64,000 nt of DNA from an uncultured Rhodobiaceae bacterium (GTDB lineage: Bacteria > Pseudomonadota > Alphaproteobacteria > RS24): assembly GCA_937907245.1 (NCBI GenBank), contig CALCUM010000002.1:248001-312000 (forward strand). Direction: 5' to 3'. Shown in pieces: positions 26,134 through 37,766 of the stretch. Made by a program: the position numbers and the translations under genes. The notes under the pieces were generated by a model, which saw only the letters and a list, made by a program, of their open reading frames with translations, was not told where the DNA came from and did no database searches. The first letter of the stretch is position 1. Each line of letters begins with the position of its first letter.

Positions 26134-26190
26134 GCGCTAGCCCCAAATGTCGGCGCTAGCCCCAAATATCGGCGCTAGCCCCAAATATCG
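26134..26190. repeat. three tandem 19-bp repeats copying the 3' end of the epimerase gene
   Basis: Three head-to-tail 19-bp units with sequence GCGCTAGCCCCAAATATCG; one unit has a single change (AAATGT). On the minus strand each unit reads CGATATTTGGGGCTAGCGC, which encodes the last residues DIWG and the TAG stop of the epimerase gene. The gene therefore ends in the first unit it meets, and two spare copies of its 3' end follow. Confidence 0.9.
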
Positions 26191-27164
26191 GCGCTTGGCG
26201 GGTGTAGGCTGGCACCATCAAACACCAGGCCCGGGTCTCGGTCTTGCGCCAACCAGAGGGGGCCATCTAGGTCGACCAGATCTGCGTGTTGCGCCACAAT
26301 AAAAGCGGGGGCCATAGATAGAGATGTGGCGACCATGCAGCCGACCATTATTTTTTTGCGCCGAGCGCGTGCCATCTCAACACAAGCCAGCGCCTCGGTA
26401 AGTCCGCCGGCTTTATCGAGTTTAATATTTACCCAAGAATAGGCATCGCCCATGGCTTCGATATCATGGCGGTCGTGGACGCTTTCATCGGCGCAAAACG
26501 GTAGGTCGATTTTTGATAGCTCGCTCTCTTGCGCTTGCGGCACGGGTTGCTCGAAAAAAAGCACGCCATACCGCCCCAGCGCCTCGGCATAACGCGCCAG
26601 CTCACCCACTTGCCAGCCTTCATTGGCATCGACCACCAATTGCGCATCGGGGCGTGCTTCCGCGACCGCGCTCAAGCGCGTGAGGTCTGCCATCACGCCC
26701 TCTGGCCCACCTAGCTTTATTTTGAGCAGCGGATAGACCTGGGCCTTCACCGCCATAATGGCCATGCGATCGGCATCGTCTAGCCCGATGGTAAAAGCCG
26801 TGGTGATAGGCCTGAGGGCGGATATGCCAGCCGTTACATAAGCTCTTTCGCCACTTTGTTTGGCTGCCAAATCCCATAAGGCGCAGTCCAAAGCATTGCG
26901 TGCCGCCCCTGGCAAAAGCGCTTGGCTTAGGTCTTCGCGGGTCATGCCCGCCTTTAACGACGGCATAAGGGCCTCAATGCTGGCACTGGCAGTCTCTAGG
27001 GTTTCGCCAAATCGAGCATAGGGCACCGCTTCGCCACGGCCGAGGAAGCCGTTTTCTTCAATTTCGACGCAAATTACATCCGCATCCACTTTGCTGCCTC
27101 GAGCAATTGCGAAGCGCTGCTTCAAAGGCCATGTTTCTACTTTAATCGTTATGTGGCGTGCCAT
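26175..27164 (-). CDS. dipeptide epimerase (enolase superfamily, L-Ala-D/L-Glu epimerase type)
   Basis: A 329-residue enolase-superfamily protein of the muconate lactonising subgroup. Catalytic and metal residues are visible in order: KIK in LLKIKLGG, VVDANEGW, FFEQPV, CADES, and the second catalytic lysine in NIKLDKAGG. DLDGPLWL near the C-terminus matches the dipeptide-binding DxD motif of L-Ala-D/L-Glu epimerases. It would recycle murein-derived dipeptides. The stop codon lies within a 19-bp tandem repeat. The gene is divergent from the ferredoxin gene. Confidence 0.85.
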   Translation of the reverse strand: MARHITIKVETWPLKQRFAIARGSKVDADVICVEIEENGFLGRGEAVPYARFGETLETASASIEALMPSLKAGMTREDLSQALLPGAARNALDCALWDLAAKQSGERAYVTAGISALRPITTAFTIGLDDADRMAIMAVKAQVYPLLKIKLGGPEGVMADLTRLSAVAEARPDAQLVVDANEGWQVGELARYAEALGRYGVLFFEQPVPQAQESELSKIDLPFCADESVHDRHDIEAMGDAYSWVNIKLDKAGGLTEALACVEMARARRKKIMVGCMVATSLSMAPAFIVAQHADLVDLDGPLWLAQDRDPGLVFDGASLHPPSADIWG

Positions 27165-27239
27165 TGGCGGAGCCTTCTTTGAAACAAGAGGGGGGGGACG
27201 GGGAGCTATAATATTCCGATAATATGAAGCGGCGAGTGC

Positions 27240-27279
27240 TTGCCCTCAAGCGGAAAGTGCGTATATTAAGTTTACTTAA
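27240..27279 (+). promoter_or_regulatory. promoter with inverted repeat ahead of ferredoxin
   Basis: TTGCCC at 27240-27245 and TATATT at 27262-27267, 16 bases apart, fit a sigma70 promoter. Overlapping the -10 is a perfect inverted repeat TTAAGT-TT-ACTTAA (27266-27279), placed where a repressor could block initiation. The ribosome binding site GGAGG follows at once. Confidence 0.4.
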
Positions 27280-27291
27280 TTGGAGGAAAAA

Positions 27292-27612
27292 ATGGCTAAA
27301 ATTACTTTCGTCGGACACGACGGCACAGAAGTTACTCATGAGGGTAACAACGGCATGACCGTAATGGAAGTGGCGATCAAAAATTCAGTCGTCGGTATCG
27401 ATGCAGACTGCGGTGGAGCCTGTGCTTGCGCAACGTGCCATGTTTATGTGCGCGACGAATGGGTGGCCAAAACCGGCGACCGCGCAGAAATGGAATCTGA
27501 CATGTTGGATTTCGCTTTTGAAGTGAAAGACAATAGTCGCCTGTCTTGCCAGTTGAAAATCAGCGATGAGCTAGACGGCCTTACTTTGGATGTTCCAGAA
27601 AAACAATTCTAA
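27292..27612 (+). CDS. 2Fe-2S ferredoxin, adrenodoxin type
   Basis: A 106-residue soluble ferredoxin. The cluster cysteines are in [15 protein letters not shown] and LSCQL, the C-x5-C-x2-C...C spacing of vertebrate-type (adrenodoxin, FdxB) ferredoxins that serve P450s or iron-sulfur assembly. GGAGG six bases ahead sets the start. It is not next to isc or suf genes, so I cannot choose between roles. Its stop overlaps the stop of the convergent chorismate mutase gene by 4 bases. Confidence 0.93.
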   Translation: MAKITFVGHDGTEVTHEGNNGMTVMEVAIKNSVVGIDADCGGACACATCHVYVRDEWVAKTGDRAEMESDMLDFAFEVKDNSRLSCQLKISDELDGLTLDVPEKQF

Positions 27613-27908
27613 CGCTTATCAAACACCCGATATTCATGCTCGATTGAGCTTTCAATCAGTTGCCGCCAAACAGGCTCCGCAATCTCTGCAGCGAGCCCTG
27701 TCTTGGCGGCTTCTTTTAATACCAAATCAATAACTTCTTCGATGCGCGCTTCATCGCGTACGGTGGTGCGTGCGGGCTTAATATTGCCAGCCGCCTCAAT
27801 CATTTTTTGGCGTTGGGTCAATAGGGCCACGAGTTGGCGATCGAGCGCGTCGATGGTTTCACGAACTTCAGCCATTTCGGGGCAGGGAAGAGGGGCACGG
27901 TCGGTCAT
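27609..27908 (-). CDS. chorismate mutase (AroQ type)
   Basis: A 99-residue all-helical chorismate mutase of the AroQ class: [29 protein letters not shown] in helix 1 and [22 protein letters not shown] next, with the catalytic arginine and lysine positions present. It converts chorismate to prephenate for phenylalanine and tyrosine synthesis. It may also act in other chorismate pathways, since stand-alone short versions are common. It converges with ferredoxin. Confidence 0.87.
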   Translation of the reverse strand: MTDRAPLPCPEMAEVRETIDALDRQLVALLTQRQKMIEAAGNIKPARTTVRDEARIEEVIDLVLKEAAKTGLAAEIAEPVWRQLIESSIEHEYRVFDKR

Positions 27909-27999
27909 TTGGGTCTCGTCAAATCTCTAGGGGTTATACCTAAACTGAGGCACATGTAGCCAATAATAGACTGCATTACCAGCCCACGAAAACATTCGC

Positions 28000-28563
28000 T
28001 TACTTGTCAGACCAATCAGCGTGTTTCATGCCTTGGCGAATATAGTCGTAGCCGGTGACCAAAGTCAGTATGGCGGCTAACCACAATAGGCCCAGCCCAA
28101 TAATATACGCCCCGGGAAGAAGCGTTTCGCCCGCTTGGTCAGACAGCAAAAACCCAATGGCGACCATCTGAATGGTGGTCTTATATTTCGCCAAAGTAGA
28201 AACTGGAAGCGCCACGCGCAGCTCCATCAGATACTCGCGCAAGCCCGACACTAAAACCTCGCGGCACAGAATAATAACGGCTGCCACCATGTGCCAATCG
28301 TTCACAATATCAAAACCAACCAGCAGCATGAGACAGGTGGCGACCATTAACTTGTCAGCGATTGGGTCGAGCATACGGCCGAAACTGGATTGCACATCTA
28401 ATTTGCGCGCCAGCCAACCATCGAAAAAATCAGTGAACCCGGCAATCGAAAAAATAACCAACGCAAGCCAATCCCCAAGATGACCAGGCACATAGAATGT
28501 CAAATAGACGGCCGGTATCATGGCAATGCGCAATAGGGTTAGTAGATTGGGTAGGTTTTGCAT
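28000..28563 (-). CDS. pgsA: CDP-diacylglycerol-glycerol-3-phosphate 3-phosphatidyltransferase
   Basis: A 187-residue inner-membrane enzyme that makes phosphatidylglycerol phosphate. The CDP-alcohol phosphotransferase motif is complete: DGWLAR, then G and D-xxx-D in SSFGRMLDPIADK (residues 44-70). Four to six hydrophobic helices surround it. It follows uvrC on the same strand with 12 bases between, a common alphaproteobacterial arrangement. The moaD/moaE genes often found next in line are absent here. Confidence 0.93.
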   Translation of the reverse strand: MQNLPNLLTLLRIAMIPAVYLTFYVPGHLGDWLALVIFSIAGFTDFFDGWLARKLDVQSSFGRMLDPIADKLMVATCLMLLVGFDIVNDWHMVAAVIILCREVLVSGLREYLMELRVALPVSTLAKYKTTIQMVAIGFLLSDQAGETLLPGAYIIGLGLLWLAAILTLVTGYDYIRQGMKHADWSDK

Positions 28564-28575
28564 GGGGTCGATTCC

Positions 28576-30435
28576 TTACGACTCGTCTGAGTTAAAATGA
28601 TTGTAGATGCGTTGCGCCATTTTTGCACTAATGCCGTCAACTTTTTCTAGATCGGCCAGTGCAGAACTTGCTACCTCGCGAGCGGAACCAAAATGATGCA
28701 GCAAGGCTTTCTTGCGATGCCCACCGATGCCGTCGATGCCATCCAATGGATTTTTGCGAATTTCGGCTTTGCGTTTGGCGCGATGGCGGCCAATGGCAAA
28801 CCTATGCGCTTCATCACGCAAGCGTTGCAGGTAATATAATATTGGCGAATTATGCGACATCATGAAGTCTTGTTTGCCAACCATGAAAAACCGTTCGCGC
28901 CCTGCATCTCGGTCGGGCCCTTTGGCCACGCCCACGAGGGGGATGTCTTCGAGCCCAAGTTCGACCATTACTTTTCGTACAACGCTCAGCTGCCCTTTGC
29001 CGCCATCAATAAGAACCAAATCGGGCCAAGCGGCGGTCTGGCGATTTTCTTCTTTGGCGAGGCGCCCATAGCGACGCGTAAACACTTCGCGCATCATCGC
29101 ATAGTCATCGCCGGGCGTGGTGGTTTCGTCTTTGATGTCGAATTTTCTATATTGGTTTTTCATTAATCCATCGGGGCCTGCGACAATCATCCCGCCAATT
29201 TGATTGGTGCCTTGCAAGTGGCTGTTGTCAAAAACTTCGATGCGTTGGGGCGGCGCTTTTAGATCAAAGGCATCGGCGACACCCTTGAGTAACAAGCGTT
29301 GGCTGGCACTTTCAGAGACATGACGACCCAGGGCCTCTTTGGCATTTTGTTCGGCATGGGTAATGAGCTTCACTTTATCGCCGCGCTGCGGGCGGTGAAT
29401 TTTAACATTATGGCCCATGCGAGAACTAAAGGCTTCGCCCAAAAGCGAGGCGCTGGATAAGGCGCGATTGATAAAAATCTCGCGCGGCACAGGACGCGAC
29501 TCATAGAATTGCCCAAGAAAAGCCTCGAGAATTTCTGTTTCGGTTTGGTGTTTATCATGGCGCGGGAAATAGGCTCGGTTGCCCAAATTATGGCCCGCGC
29601 GAATGAAAAAGACTTGTACGCAAGACTGTCCGCCTTCTTGCACAACGGCCACGACATCCGCCTCCACCACATCAAGCGGATTAACGCCATTGCCTCTTTG
29701 CACATAGGTCAGGGCACGAATGCGATCGCGCGCGGCGGCGGCGACTTCAAAGTCTAGCGCGTCACTGGCGCTTTGCATTTTCTCTAGCAAAGCGTCTTGT
29801 ACCTTGCGGCTATTGCCAGATAAAAAATCGCGCGCTTCCTCTACCAGTTCATCGTAATCCTCGGTCGAAATTTCTCCGGTGCAGGGCGCCGAGCAGCGTT
29901 TGATTTGATATAGCAAGCAGGGGCGCGAACGGCTTTCGTAAACACTGTCGGTGCAAGAGCGCAATAAGAAAGCGCGTTGCAAAGTGTTCAACGTCCGGTT
30001 GACTGCGCCGGCAGAGGCAAAAGGGCCGAAGTAAGCGCCGCGTCGTTTACGCGCGCCTCGGTGTTTGTAAAGCTGCGGCACCGCGTGGTCATCGGCCAGC
30101 AAAATATAGGGAAAGCTTTTATCGTCCCGCAGCAGCACATTATAGCGCGGGCGTAATTTCTTAATCAGATTGGCTTCTAGCAGTAGCGCGTCGGTCTCGG
30201 TCTCCGTGCGGATAAATTCCATCTGCCGCGTTGCGGCAATCATGGTCGAGATACGGTTGTTGTGGCCGGATGGGCGCGCATAAGACCCGACGCGATTTTT
30301 AAGATTTTTGGCCTTGCCGACATAAAGCGCATTGCCCTCATCATCGAGCATACGATAGACGCCGGGCGCAGACGGCAGCGTCGCGACTTTAGCCTCAATT
30401 AAGGCCCGTCCCTGAAGTTTTTCTGTTTCGCTCAC
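28576..30435 (-). CDS. uvrC: excinuclease ABC subunit C
   Basis: A 619-residue nucleotide-excision repair nuclease. It has an N-terminal GIY-YIG domain ([25 protein letters not shown]), a cysteine-rich stretch ([13 protein letters not shown]), a UVR segment that contacts UvrB, the RNase H-like second nuclease ([32 protein letters not shown]), and C-terminal HhH repeats. The start is uncertain: GTG at 30435 or TTG at 30447, neither with a good ribosome binding site. Its partner uvrB is 2.7 kb away on the same strand. Confidence 0.94.
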   Translation of the reverse strand: MSETEKLQGRALIEAKVATLPSAPGVYRMLDDEGNALYVGKAKNLKNRVGSYARPSGHNNRISTMIAATRQMEFIRTETETDALLLEANLIKKLRPRYNVLLRDDKSFPYILLADDHAVPQLYKHRGARKRRGAYFGPFASAGAVNRTLNTLQRAFLLRSCTDSVYESRSRPCLLYQIKRCSAPCTGEISTEDYDELVEEARDFLSGNSRKVQDALLEKMQSASDALDFEVAAAARDRIRALTYVQRGNGVNPLDVVEADVVAVVQEGGQSCVQVFFIRAGHNLGNRAYFPRHDKHQTETEILEAFLGQFYESRPVPREIFINRALSSASLLGEAFSSRMGHNVKIHRPQRGDKVKLITHAEQNAKEALGRHVSESASQRLLLKGVADAFDLKAPPQRIEVFDNSHLQGTNQIGGMIVAGPDGLMKNQYRKFDIKDETTTPGDDYAMMREVFTRRYGRLAKEENRQTAAWPDLVLIDGGKGQLSVVRKVMVELGLEDIPLVGVAKGPDRDAGRERFFMVGKQDFMMSHNSPILYYLQRLRDEAHRFAIGRHRAKRKAEIRKNPLDGIDGIGGHRKKALLHHFGSAREVASSALADLEKVDGISAKMAQRIYNHFNSDES

Positions 30436-30818
30436 AATAAGACCCAATATCGGTAAATTCTGACCATAGTCTAGCTAAAACTGGACAAAATTTAATGCAC
30501 GGGTTCTGTGGATAACTATGTGCATAAAAAAAAGAATCGGGAGCCAAACTATTGATTTATAACATTTCCATACCCATTGCCCAAATTTTAAGCAAAACAG
30601 TTAAGCCATTGTTTTTATTTTAAAAAACAAAATCAAGCGGAGAGAAAAAATATTTTTAAAGGGCTGTTTTGGGGGTTTACAACAAAGTCAAAAATGTTGC
30701 AGGCGGGTGTGAAAAACTCTCATTATCCGTTTAATCTTTGAAAAACATATAGATAGAAAAATAAACGGGCGGATAAAGCCGATGATTTGTCCTATCCAAA
30801 ACCCGCTTTGGCTACTGT
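30436..30818. other. AT-rich gene-free stretch with one DnaA box
   Basis: These 383 bases hold no convincing gene. They are markedly AT-rich, with an inverted repeat near 30613-30640 (TTTTTATTTTAAAAAACAAAA region). A perfect DnaA box TGTGGATAA lies at 30507-30515, and two poorer look-alikes at about 30722 and 30770. The region presumably contains the uvrC promoter. I do not call it an origin. Confidence 0.4.
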
Positions 30819-31229
30819 TTAAGCGGTTTGTAGGCGTTCTATGGCAATGCCGACGCTTTCGGCAGCTTCAATGGCATCGGGTTTTTCAACCTGAATATGC
30901 AAATGGCGAATGCGCGTATCGGCGAGAAGTGTATCGGCAATGGTTTCGGCCAGGGTTTCGACCAAATCAACATGACCGCGCTCAACAATGGCGATGATGG
31001 TTTTGGTCATGCTTTCGTAGCAAACCACATCTTCTAGATTGGCGTCCGTATCTCCATGAGTTTCGGTCACCGCGGCATCTAGGCTAATCAGAATGGTTTG
31101 CTTGGCGCTGCGCTCATGCGGGTGAATGCCAATACTGGCCGAGACCGCAAGCTTTTTAACAAAGACATGCCGAAGCCCCAGCGCGGCGCTGGCAAGTTGT
31201 TGCTGAGAACTGGTTGGATGCTGGTTCAT
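30819..31229 (-). CDS. folB: dihydroneopterin aldolase
   Basis: A 136-residue tunnelling-fold enzyme of folate synthesis that splits 7,8-dihydroneopterin. VFVKKLAVSASIGIHPHERSAKQTILISLDAAV is the N-terminal FolB motif; VCYESMTKTIIAIVERGHVDLVETLAETIADTLL and the closing VEKPDAI, with its conserved KP.A, follow. It lies 12 bases downstream of the pteridine-reductase-like SDR gene, forming a pterin pair. Confidence 0.9.
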   Translation of the reverse strand: MNQHPTSSQQQLASAALGLRHVFVKKLAVSASIGIHPHERSAKQTILISLDAAVTETHGDTDANLEDVVCYESMTKTIIAIVERGHVDLVETLAETIADTLLADTRIRHLHIQVEKPDAIEAAESVGIAIERLQTA

Positions 31230-31241
31230 AACTCGCCTGTT

Positions 31242-32024
31242 TTATTCTTTCACGTCCACAACATCTGGCGTCTGCCATGCCAAATGCTGGCCGCCGTCTT
31301 GCGTTAAGGTTTGGCCGGTCATGGCACGTGCCGTAAGAATATAGCGGGCGGCAGCGACAATATCATCGGGCGAGGCCCCATGCGCCAGCGGCACAAGGCT
31401 GGCTTGTTTTTGAAATTCAGAAATATCTTGCCGCGGATTGGGCAAAGTCGGTCCGGGTGCGATGGCATTGACCCGAATATGTTGCGGTGCCAAAGCCTGA
31501 GCAAAAGTTTGGGTGAGCGTGGACAATCCGGTTTTTGAAACGGTATAGCTGACAAAATCTGGCGTTAGGCGAAACACGCGTTGATCGGTGATATTGATAA
31601 TATTACTATCACCCAAGCTGGCGTCTTGTAGTTCAGGCTGATTGGCAAAGTCGCGCATCAGCAAAGCCGGCGCGCGCAAATTAGCATTCAGGTGTGTGTC
31701 CCAAGTCTCGGCGCTAAGCGTATGGGCGGTGTCGCGTTCAAATGTTGAGGCATTGTTTATCAGGGCCGTTAAGGGGCCAAGCGCTGCGACGGCTTTTGGG
31801 ATTAAGCTCTCAACCTGCTGGGTATCGCGTAAATCAGCTTGAAGGGATATGGCTTTTCCCCCGCGGGCTGTGATGTCAGCCGTCAATTGTTCGGCCTCGG
31901 TTTGCGAGCCAGAATAGTGAATGGCGATAGCCCATCCATCGGCGGCGAGCGCTTCTGCGAGCGCACGACCGATGCGCTTGGCGGCGCCAGTTATTAGAAC
32001 GGCTTTAGGAGCAATCTCTGTCAT
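31242..32024 (-). CDS. short-chain dehydrogenase, pteridine-reductase-like
   Basis: A 260-residue SDR. The cofactor motif is TGAAKRIGRALAEAL near residue 10. This TGxxxRIG form, with arginine where most SDRs have glycine, is typical of pteridine reductases and FolM. NNAST and the YTVSK active site follow, and HIRVNAIAPGPTLP closes the domain. Adjacent folB strengthens a role in reducing pterins (dihydromonapterin or dihydrofolate). The start is the ATG at 32024; a longer in-frame start would add nine residues. Confidence 0.8.
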   Translation of the reverse strand: MTEIAPKAVLITGAAKRIGRALAEALAADGWAIAIHYSGSQTEAEQLTADITARGGKAISLQADLRDTQQVESLIPKAVAALGPLTALINNASTFERDTAHTLSAETWDTHLNANLRAPALLMRDFANQPELQDASLGDSNIINITDQRVFRLTPDFVSYTVSKTGLSTLTQTFAQALAPQHIRVNAIAPGPTLPNPRQDISEFQKQASLVPLAHGASPDDIVAAARYILTARAMTGQTLTQDGGQHLAWQTPDVVDVKE

Positions 32025-32378
32025 GCGCCTGATGTAGCAGTTTTCCCCCATGGCTGTAAGAGTTTTTGGTTAAAAAGACGCAATTTAGCGCTCCAGATGA
32101 CATTGCAAGCGGGCGGTAATTGGTTTTGCCAAAATCTCTGTCCCCTCCAGCCAACAAAAACGTTTTACAAGCTGGCGGAATTAGGTAAAACAACAGTAGA
32201 CCTAAGAATAAAAGTAAGATCGGTCGTTATTGTTTCGTGAATTTTTGAGTAATCATTCAGGTGCCATTTCACCTCTATGCCACATTGGTTTCTGCTGTGT
32301 GGGGCAATGTTGTAAGTCTTTCACTAAAAATTAACCAATACGGCGATAAGCTGTCGAAGAACAAAAAGGAGTAAGTCG
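32025..32378. other. gene-free divergent gap
   Basis: This 354-base gap separates the SDR gene from the outer-membrane protein gene, which point away from each other, so it must hold both promoters. I see no clear promoter boxes. A small hairpin GGTG-CCATTT-CACC lies near 32260, and a TGCCACA/TGTGGGGCA-like inverted repeat near 32278-32310. No gene is evident. Confidence 0.3.
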
Positions 32379-33032
32379 ATGCAAGTATATAATCATTCAA
32401 ATGAGGGTGTTTCCGTTTCAAACCCAATCCCAATCCATCGTATTGGGTTGCGGTTGGCCATTGCCATGTTTGCGCTGGTCGCCCTCACCCTAACCCAAGC
32501 GCACGCAGAGGATAACGACGACTATAAAGGTTGGCCAAAGCAATCGCGCTCTGAACGTTTGGGTACATTTACCTATGTTTATGGCGGCGCTGGTTTCGCT
32601 AGCCACACAGGCACGGAAGAAGGCAAAACAGCCTATGCCATCGGTTCGAATGAGGCGACCGAAGACCCCGATGATATTTATATGAACGGTGGTTTTGGCG
32701 TGCGCTTTCCGAATGACCTGAGTTTTGAAGTTGGTATTTCATTGCTCAACGGCGCTTACGATACAAACCCAGCAGGTGGCAGCTCATCGCCTAAACCTGA
32801 TCAGCCAGCTTTTGAAATGTCGCTGATGAAAGGTTTCGATTTGGGCGGTCCACCGCTATGGCGCTATACGCTTCGTGCGGGCTTTGCCTCGATTGATGAT
32901 CCGAATACAGACGACTCTGGTTTCTTTGGTATTGGTATTGCGCATGAGCCGTTCCGTGCTGAATTCCGCAGCTACGACTTTGGCGTCTTCCAAAGTGACG
33001 TCTTCGCGGTCAGCTATATCTACGACTTCTAG
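32379..33032 (+). CDS. outer-membrane beta-barrel-like protein
   Basis: A 217-residue protein with a long N-region and a signal peptide ending near QAHAEDN. The mature chain alternates polar and hydrophobic residues in strand-like runs (TFTYVYGGAGFASH, NGGFGVRFPNDLSFEVGISLL, RYTLRAGFASI, FFGIGIAHEPFRAEFRSYDF). It finishes in FAVSYIYDF, with the terminal phenylalanine used for outer-membrane insertion. About eight strands would fit an OmpA/OmpX-size barrel. The ligand is unknown. AAGGAG seven bases ahead marks the start. Its end is convergent with uvrB. Confidence 0.7.
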   Translation: MQVYNHSNEGVSVSNPIPIHRIGLRLAIAMFALVALTLTQAHAEDNDDYKGWPKQSRSERLGTFTYVYGGAGFASHTGTEEGKTAYAIGSNEATEDPDDIYMNGGFGVRFPNDLSFEVGISLLNGAYDTNPAGGSSSPKPDQPAFEMSLMKGFDLGGPPLWRYTLRAGFASIDDPNTDDSGFFGIGIAHEPFRAEFRSYDFGVFQSDVFAVSYIYDF

Positions 33033-33081
33033 GCACTTGCCTGCCCTTTGTATGGGGTAGTTAGACGACTTATTCTGCTTT

Positions 33082-33107
33082 AAGGGGCCTTGCTTTAAGG
33101 TCCCTTT
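33082..33107. terminator. probable bidirectional hairpin between the barrel protein and uvrB
   Basis: AAGGGGCCTT pairs with AAGGTCCCTT (one G-T pair) around a 5-base loop, between the converging genes and overlapping the uvrB stop codon. The T-run is short, so termination strength is uncertain. Confidence 0.4.
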
Positions 33108-35347
33108 CTGCTGCGTCGGCTTGGCCGACGAGGGGCTTTTTTGGCGGCTTTGCCCGTGCTTTCCGCCACGCGAGCCTCGACCTTCGATTGGCGTGCGAAT
33201 GGGTCGTCAGCAATGGCTAATTCGGTTTCTTGCAGACGTTTAATCTCATCGCGCAAGCGGGCAGCCGTTTCAAATTCAAGGTCGCCAGCAGCTTCGCGCA
33301 TTTCGCTTTCCAGCCCCTCGATGTGAGCTCGTAAATTACTTCCCAGCAGCGGCGCTTGTTTTTCTTCCATGGCTTCGCGCACCCGATACGGGCCAGGTGC
33401 GGCATGATTGTCTTGTCCGGCTAGGCCCTCGATAATATCGGCGATGTTTTTCTTTACCGAAGCGGGGGTGATGCCATTGGCCTCATTATGCGCCATTTGG
33501 CGTTCGCGGCGCCTGTCGGTTTCGGCCATGGCGCGGGTTAGCGATCCGGTCATTTTATCTGCGTATAACAATACCCGGCCTTCGACGTGGCGGGCGGCGC
33601 GGCCAATGGTTTGCACCAGCGAAGTTTCGGAGCGCAAAAACCCTTCTTTGTCAGCATCCAAAATGGCCACCAGCGAGCACTCCGGAATATCCAGCCCTTC
33701 GCGCAGTAAGTTGATGCCAATCAGGATGTCGAAAGCGCCGAGGCGTAAGTCGCGAATAATCTCAATGCGCTCCAGCGTATCAATATCCGAGTGCATATAG
33801 CGCACGCGCAAACCTTGCTCGTGCATATATTCGGTTAAATCTTCGGCCATTTTTTTGGTCAAAACCGTTACCAAAACGCGTTGGTCGCGCTTGGCCATTT
33901 CTTGGCATTCCGCCATCAGGTCATCGACCTGATTGGTGGCCGGGCGGATTTCGCAAGTTGGGTCAATCAGTCCTGTGGGCCGAATGACCTGCTCGACAAA
34001 TACACCGCCTGTACGCTCCATTTCCCAAGGGCCAGGCGTAGCAGAGACATGCACGGTCTGGGGGCGCATAACGTCCCATTCCTCAAACTTCATGGGCCGA
34101 TTATCGACGCAAGAGGGCAAGCGGAAGCCGAACTCGGCCAAGGTGGACTTGCGTTTAAAGTCACCTCGAAACATGCCCCCAATTTGCGGCACGGTTACGT
34201 GGCTTTCATCGGTAAACACCAAGGCGTTATCGGGTAAATATTCAAATAATGTGGGCGGCGGCTCGCCCGGTTTGCGGCCGGTTAAATAGCGCGAATAATT
34301 TTCAATGCCTGCGCAACTGCCCGTCGCATCCAGCATTTCCAAGTCAAACAAAGTGCGTTGTTCAATCCGCTGGGCTTCCAATAGACGGCCTGCGGCTTCG
34401 AACTCTTCGAGGCGTGTTTTCAACTCTGCCTGAATACCCACCGCCGCTTGTTTGAGTGTTGGCCCCGGCGTCACATAGTGTGAATTGGCATAGACGCGCA
34501 CTTGCTCAATGTCGGAAGTTTTATGTCCGGTCAGCGGGTCAAATTCGGTCAGATTATCAATCTCATCGCCAAATAATTCGACCCGCCAAGCACGGTCTTC
34601 ATAGTGGGCAGGAAAAATATCAACGGTATCGCCGCGCACGCGAAAGTCGCCGCGCGCGAAAGCCATATCATTACGATTATATTGCAGCGCCACCAAATCA
34701 GCGAGCAATTGCGATCGGCTGATTTCCAGTCCGGGCTTCAGCTCCATCGTCATATTGGAATAACTCTCGACCGAGCCAATGCCATAAATGCAGGATACGG
34801 AAGCGACGATAATCACATCATCGCGCTCCAACAGCGCGCGCGTGGCGGAGTGGCGCATGCGGTCAATCTGCTCGTTAATATTGCTTTCTTTTTCGATGAA
34901 TGTATCGGTACGCGGCACATAGGCCTCGGGCTGATAATAATCATAGTAAGAAACAAAATATTCTACCGCATTATCTGGAAAGAAACTTTTGAACTCGCCA
35001 TAAAGCTGCGCCGCCAGAGTTTTATTGGGCGCCAAAATTAGGGCAGGGCGCTGGGTGCGGTGGATGACTTGCGCCATCGTGTAAGTTTTGCCAGACCCGG
35101 TTACGCCCAGCAAAACTTGGTCGCGTTCTTCGGCGGCAATGCCCTTGAGCAATTCTTCAATGGCTTGGGGTTGGTCGCCGGCGGGTTCGAAATCCGAGAC
35201 CATGCGAAAGGCGAGGCCACCCTCGGTTTTTTCGGGGCGTTCGGCACGGTGCGGGGTGAAGGCCATAGCCTGGCCTTCCCGCATTCCCGGTTCTTCAATG
35301 GGCGCCAACTCACCGCGGCCCGTCATGCTTTTTTGCTCTTCTACCAT
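33095..35347 (-). CDS. uvrB: excinuclease ABC subunit B
   Basis: A 750-residue helicase-like damage verifier of nucleotide excision repair. Features are [20 protein letters not shown] near residue 47, Walker A GVTGSGKT, the [12 protein letters not shown] hairpin that inserts into DNA, DEXX box TDESH, helicase motif [17 protein letters not shown], and a C-terminal UVR domain that binds UvrC. The roughly 46 residues ahead of the usual start are longer than in most UvrB proteins. A second ATG at 35326 has a better AGAAGAG site, so the true start is uncertain. No LexA box is visible upstream. Confidence 0.95.
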   Translation of the reverse strand: MVEEQKSMTGRGELAPIEEPGMREGQAMAFTPHRAERPEKTEGGLAFRMVSDFEPAGDQPQAIEELLKGIAAEERDQVLLGVTGSGKTYTMAQVIHRTQRPALILAPNKTLAAQLYGEFKSFFPDNAVEYFVSYYDYYQPEAYVPRTDTFIEKESNINEQIDRMRHSATRALLERDDVIIVASVSCIYGIGSVESYSNMTMELKPGLEISRSQLLADLVALQYNRNDMAFARGDFRVRGDTVDIFPAHYEDRAWRVELFGDEIDNLTEFDPLTGHKTSDIEQVRVYANSHYVTPGPTLKQAAVGIQAELKTRLEEFEAAGRLLEAQRIEQRTLFDLEMLDATGSCAGIENYSRYLTGRKPGEPPPTLFEYLPDNALVFTDESHVTVPQIGGMFRGDFKRKSTLAEFGFRLPSCVDNRPMKFEEWDVMRPQTVHVSATPGPWEMERTGGVFVEQVIRPTGLIDPTCEIRPATNQVDDLMAECQEMAKRDQRVLVTVLTKKMAEDLTEYMHEQGLRVRYMHSDIDTLERIEIIRDLRLGAFDILIGINLLREGLDIPECSLVAILDADKEGFLRSETSLVQTIGRAARHVEGRVLLYADKMTGSLTRAMAETDRRRERQMAHNEANGITPASVKKNIADIIEGLAGQDNHAAPGPYRVREAMEEKQAPLLGSNLRAHIEGLESEMREAAGDLEFETAARLRDEIKRLQETELAIADDPFARQSKVEARVAESTGKAAKKAPRRPSRRSRKGP

Positions 35348-35413
35348 AGGCGCAATATAGCGCGATTGCCTGAAATAGGAAGCGCGCTGCCGAAACCTGA
35401 GGATGGGCTAAAA

Positions 35414-35581
35414 CTAGCGGTGGCGCCCATCGAAATTGGAGGGGCTGTCATTGACTTTAGCGATGAGCCATTCCACCGAACCTTGCAGCCACATGGCAAT
35501 AATAACCGCGACGACGACGAACAATAGATGCGCGGCTAAATAGGCTGCTAACAGCAGAATGTGCAAAATTATTTGTGTCAC
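35414..35581 (-). CDS. small membrane protein (55 aa)
   Basis: A GTG-initiated frame encodes a 55-residue protein dominated by one long hydrophobic segment (ILHILLLAAYLAAHLLFVVVAVIIAMWL, residues 5-32), followed by VEWLIAKVND and a short polar tail. It looks like a single-span membrane protein. The ribosome binding site is weak. It lies between the uvrB gene and the cache-domain gene on the same strand. I do not recognise a family. Confidence 0.45.
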   Translation of the reverse strand: MTQIILHILLLAAYLAAHLLFVVVAVIIAMWLQGSVEWLIAKVNDSPSNFDGRHR

Positions 35582-35653
35582 TTTGTGTCCGTTCTTCTTA
35601 TTTTTATTGTTCAGGAGCCATCTTGAGTGTCGCTCCTTTTCGGTAATTTATCG

Positions 35654-37734
<2,081 letters not shown>

Positions 37735-37766
37735 TTTTGCCTCTTTTATTGTTCAAACAAAACCAA

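Noticed and set aside
30436-30818. Chromosomal origin
   Set aside because: Only one exact DnaA box, no dnaA, parAB or other usual neighbours, and no strand switch of genes around it.
35060-35527. A 155-residue plus-strand frame opposite uvrB
   Set aside because: It is antisense to the uvrB start, has no ribosome binding site, and its composition follows from the uvrB codons.
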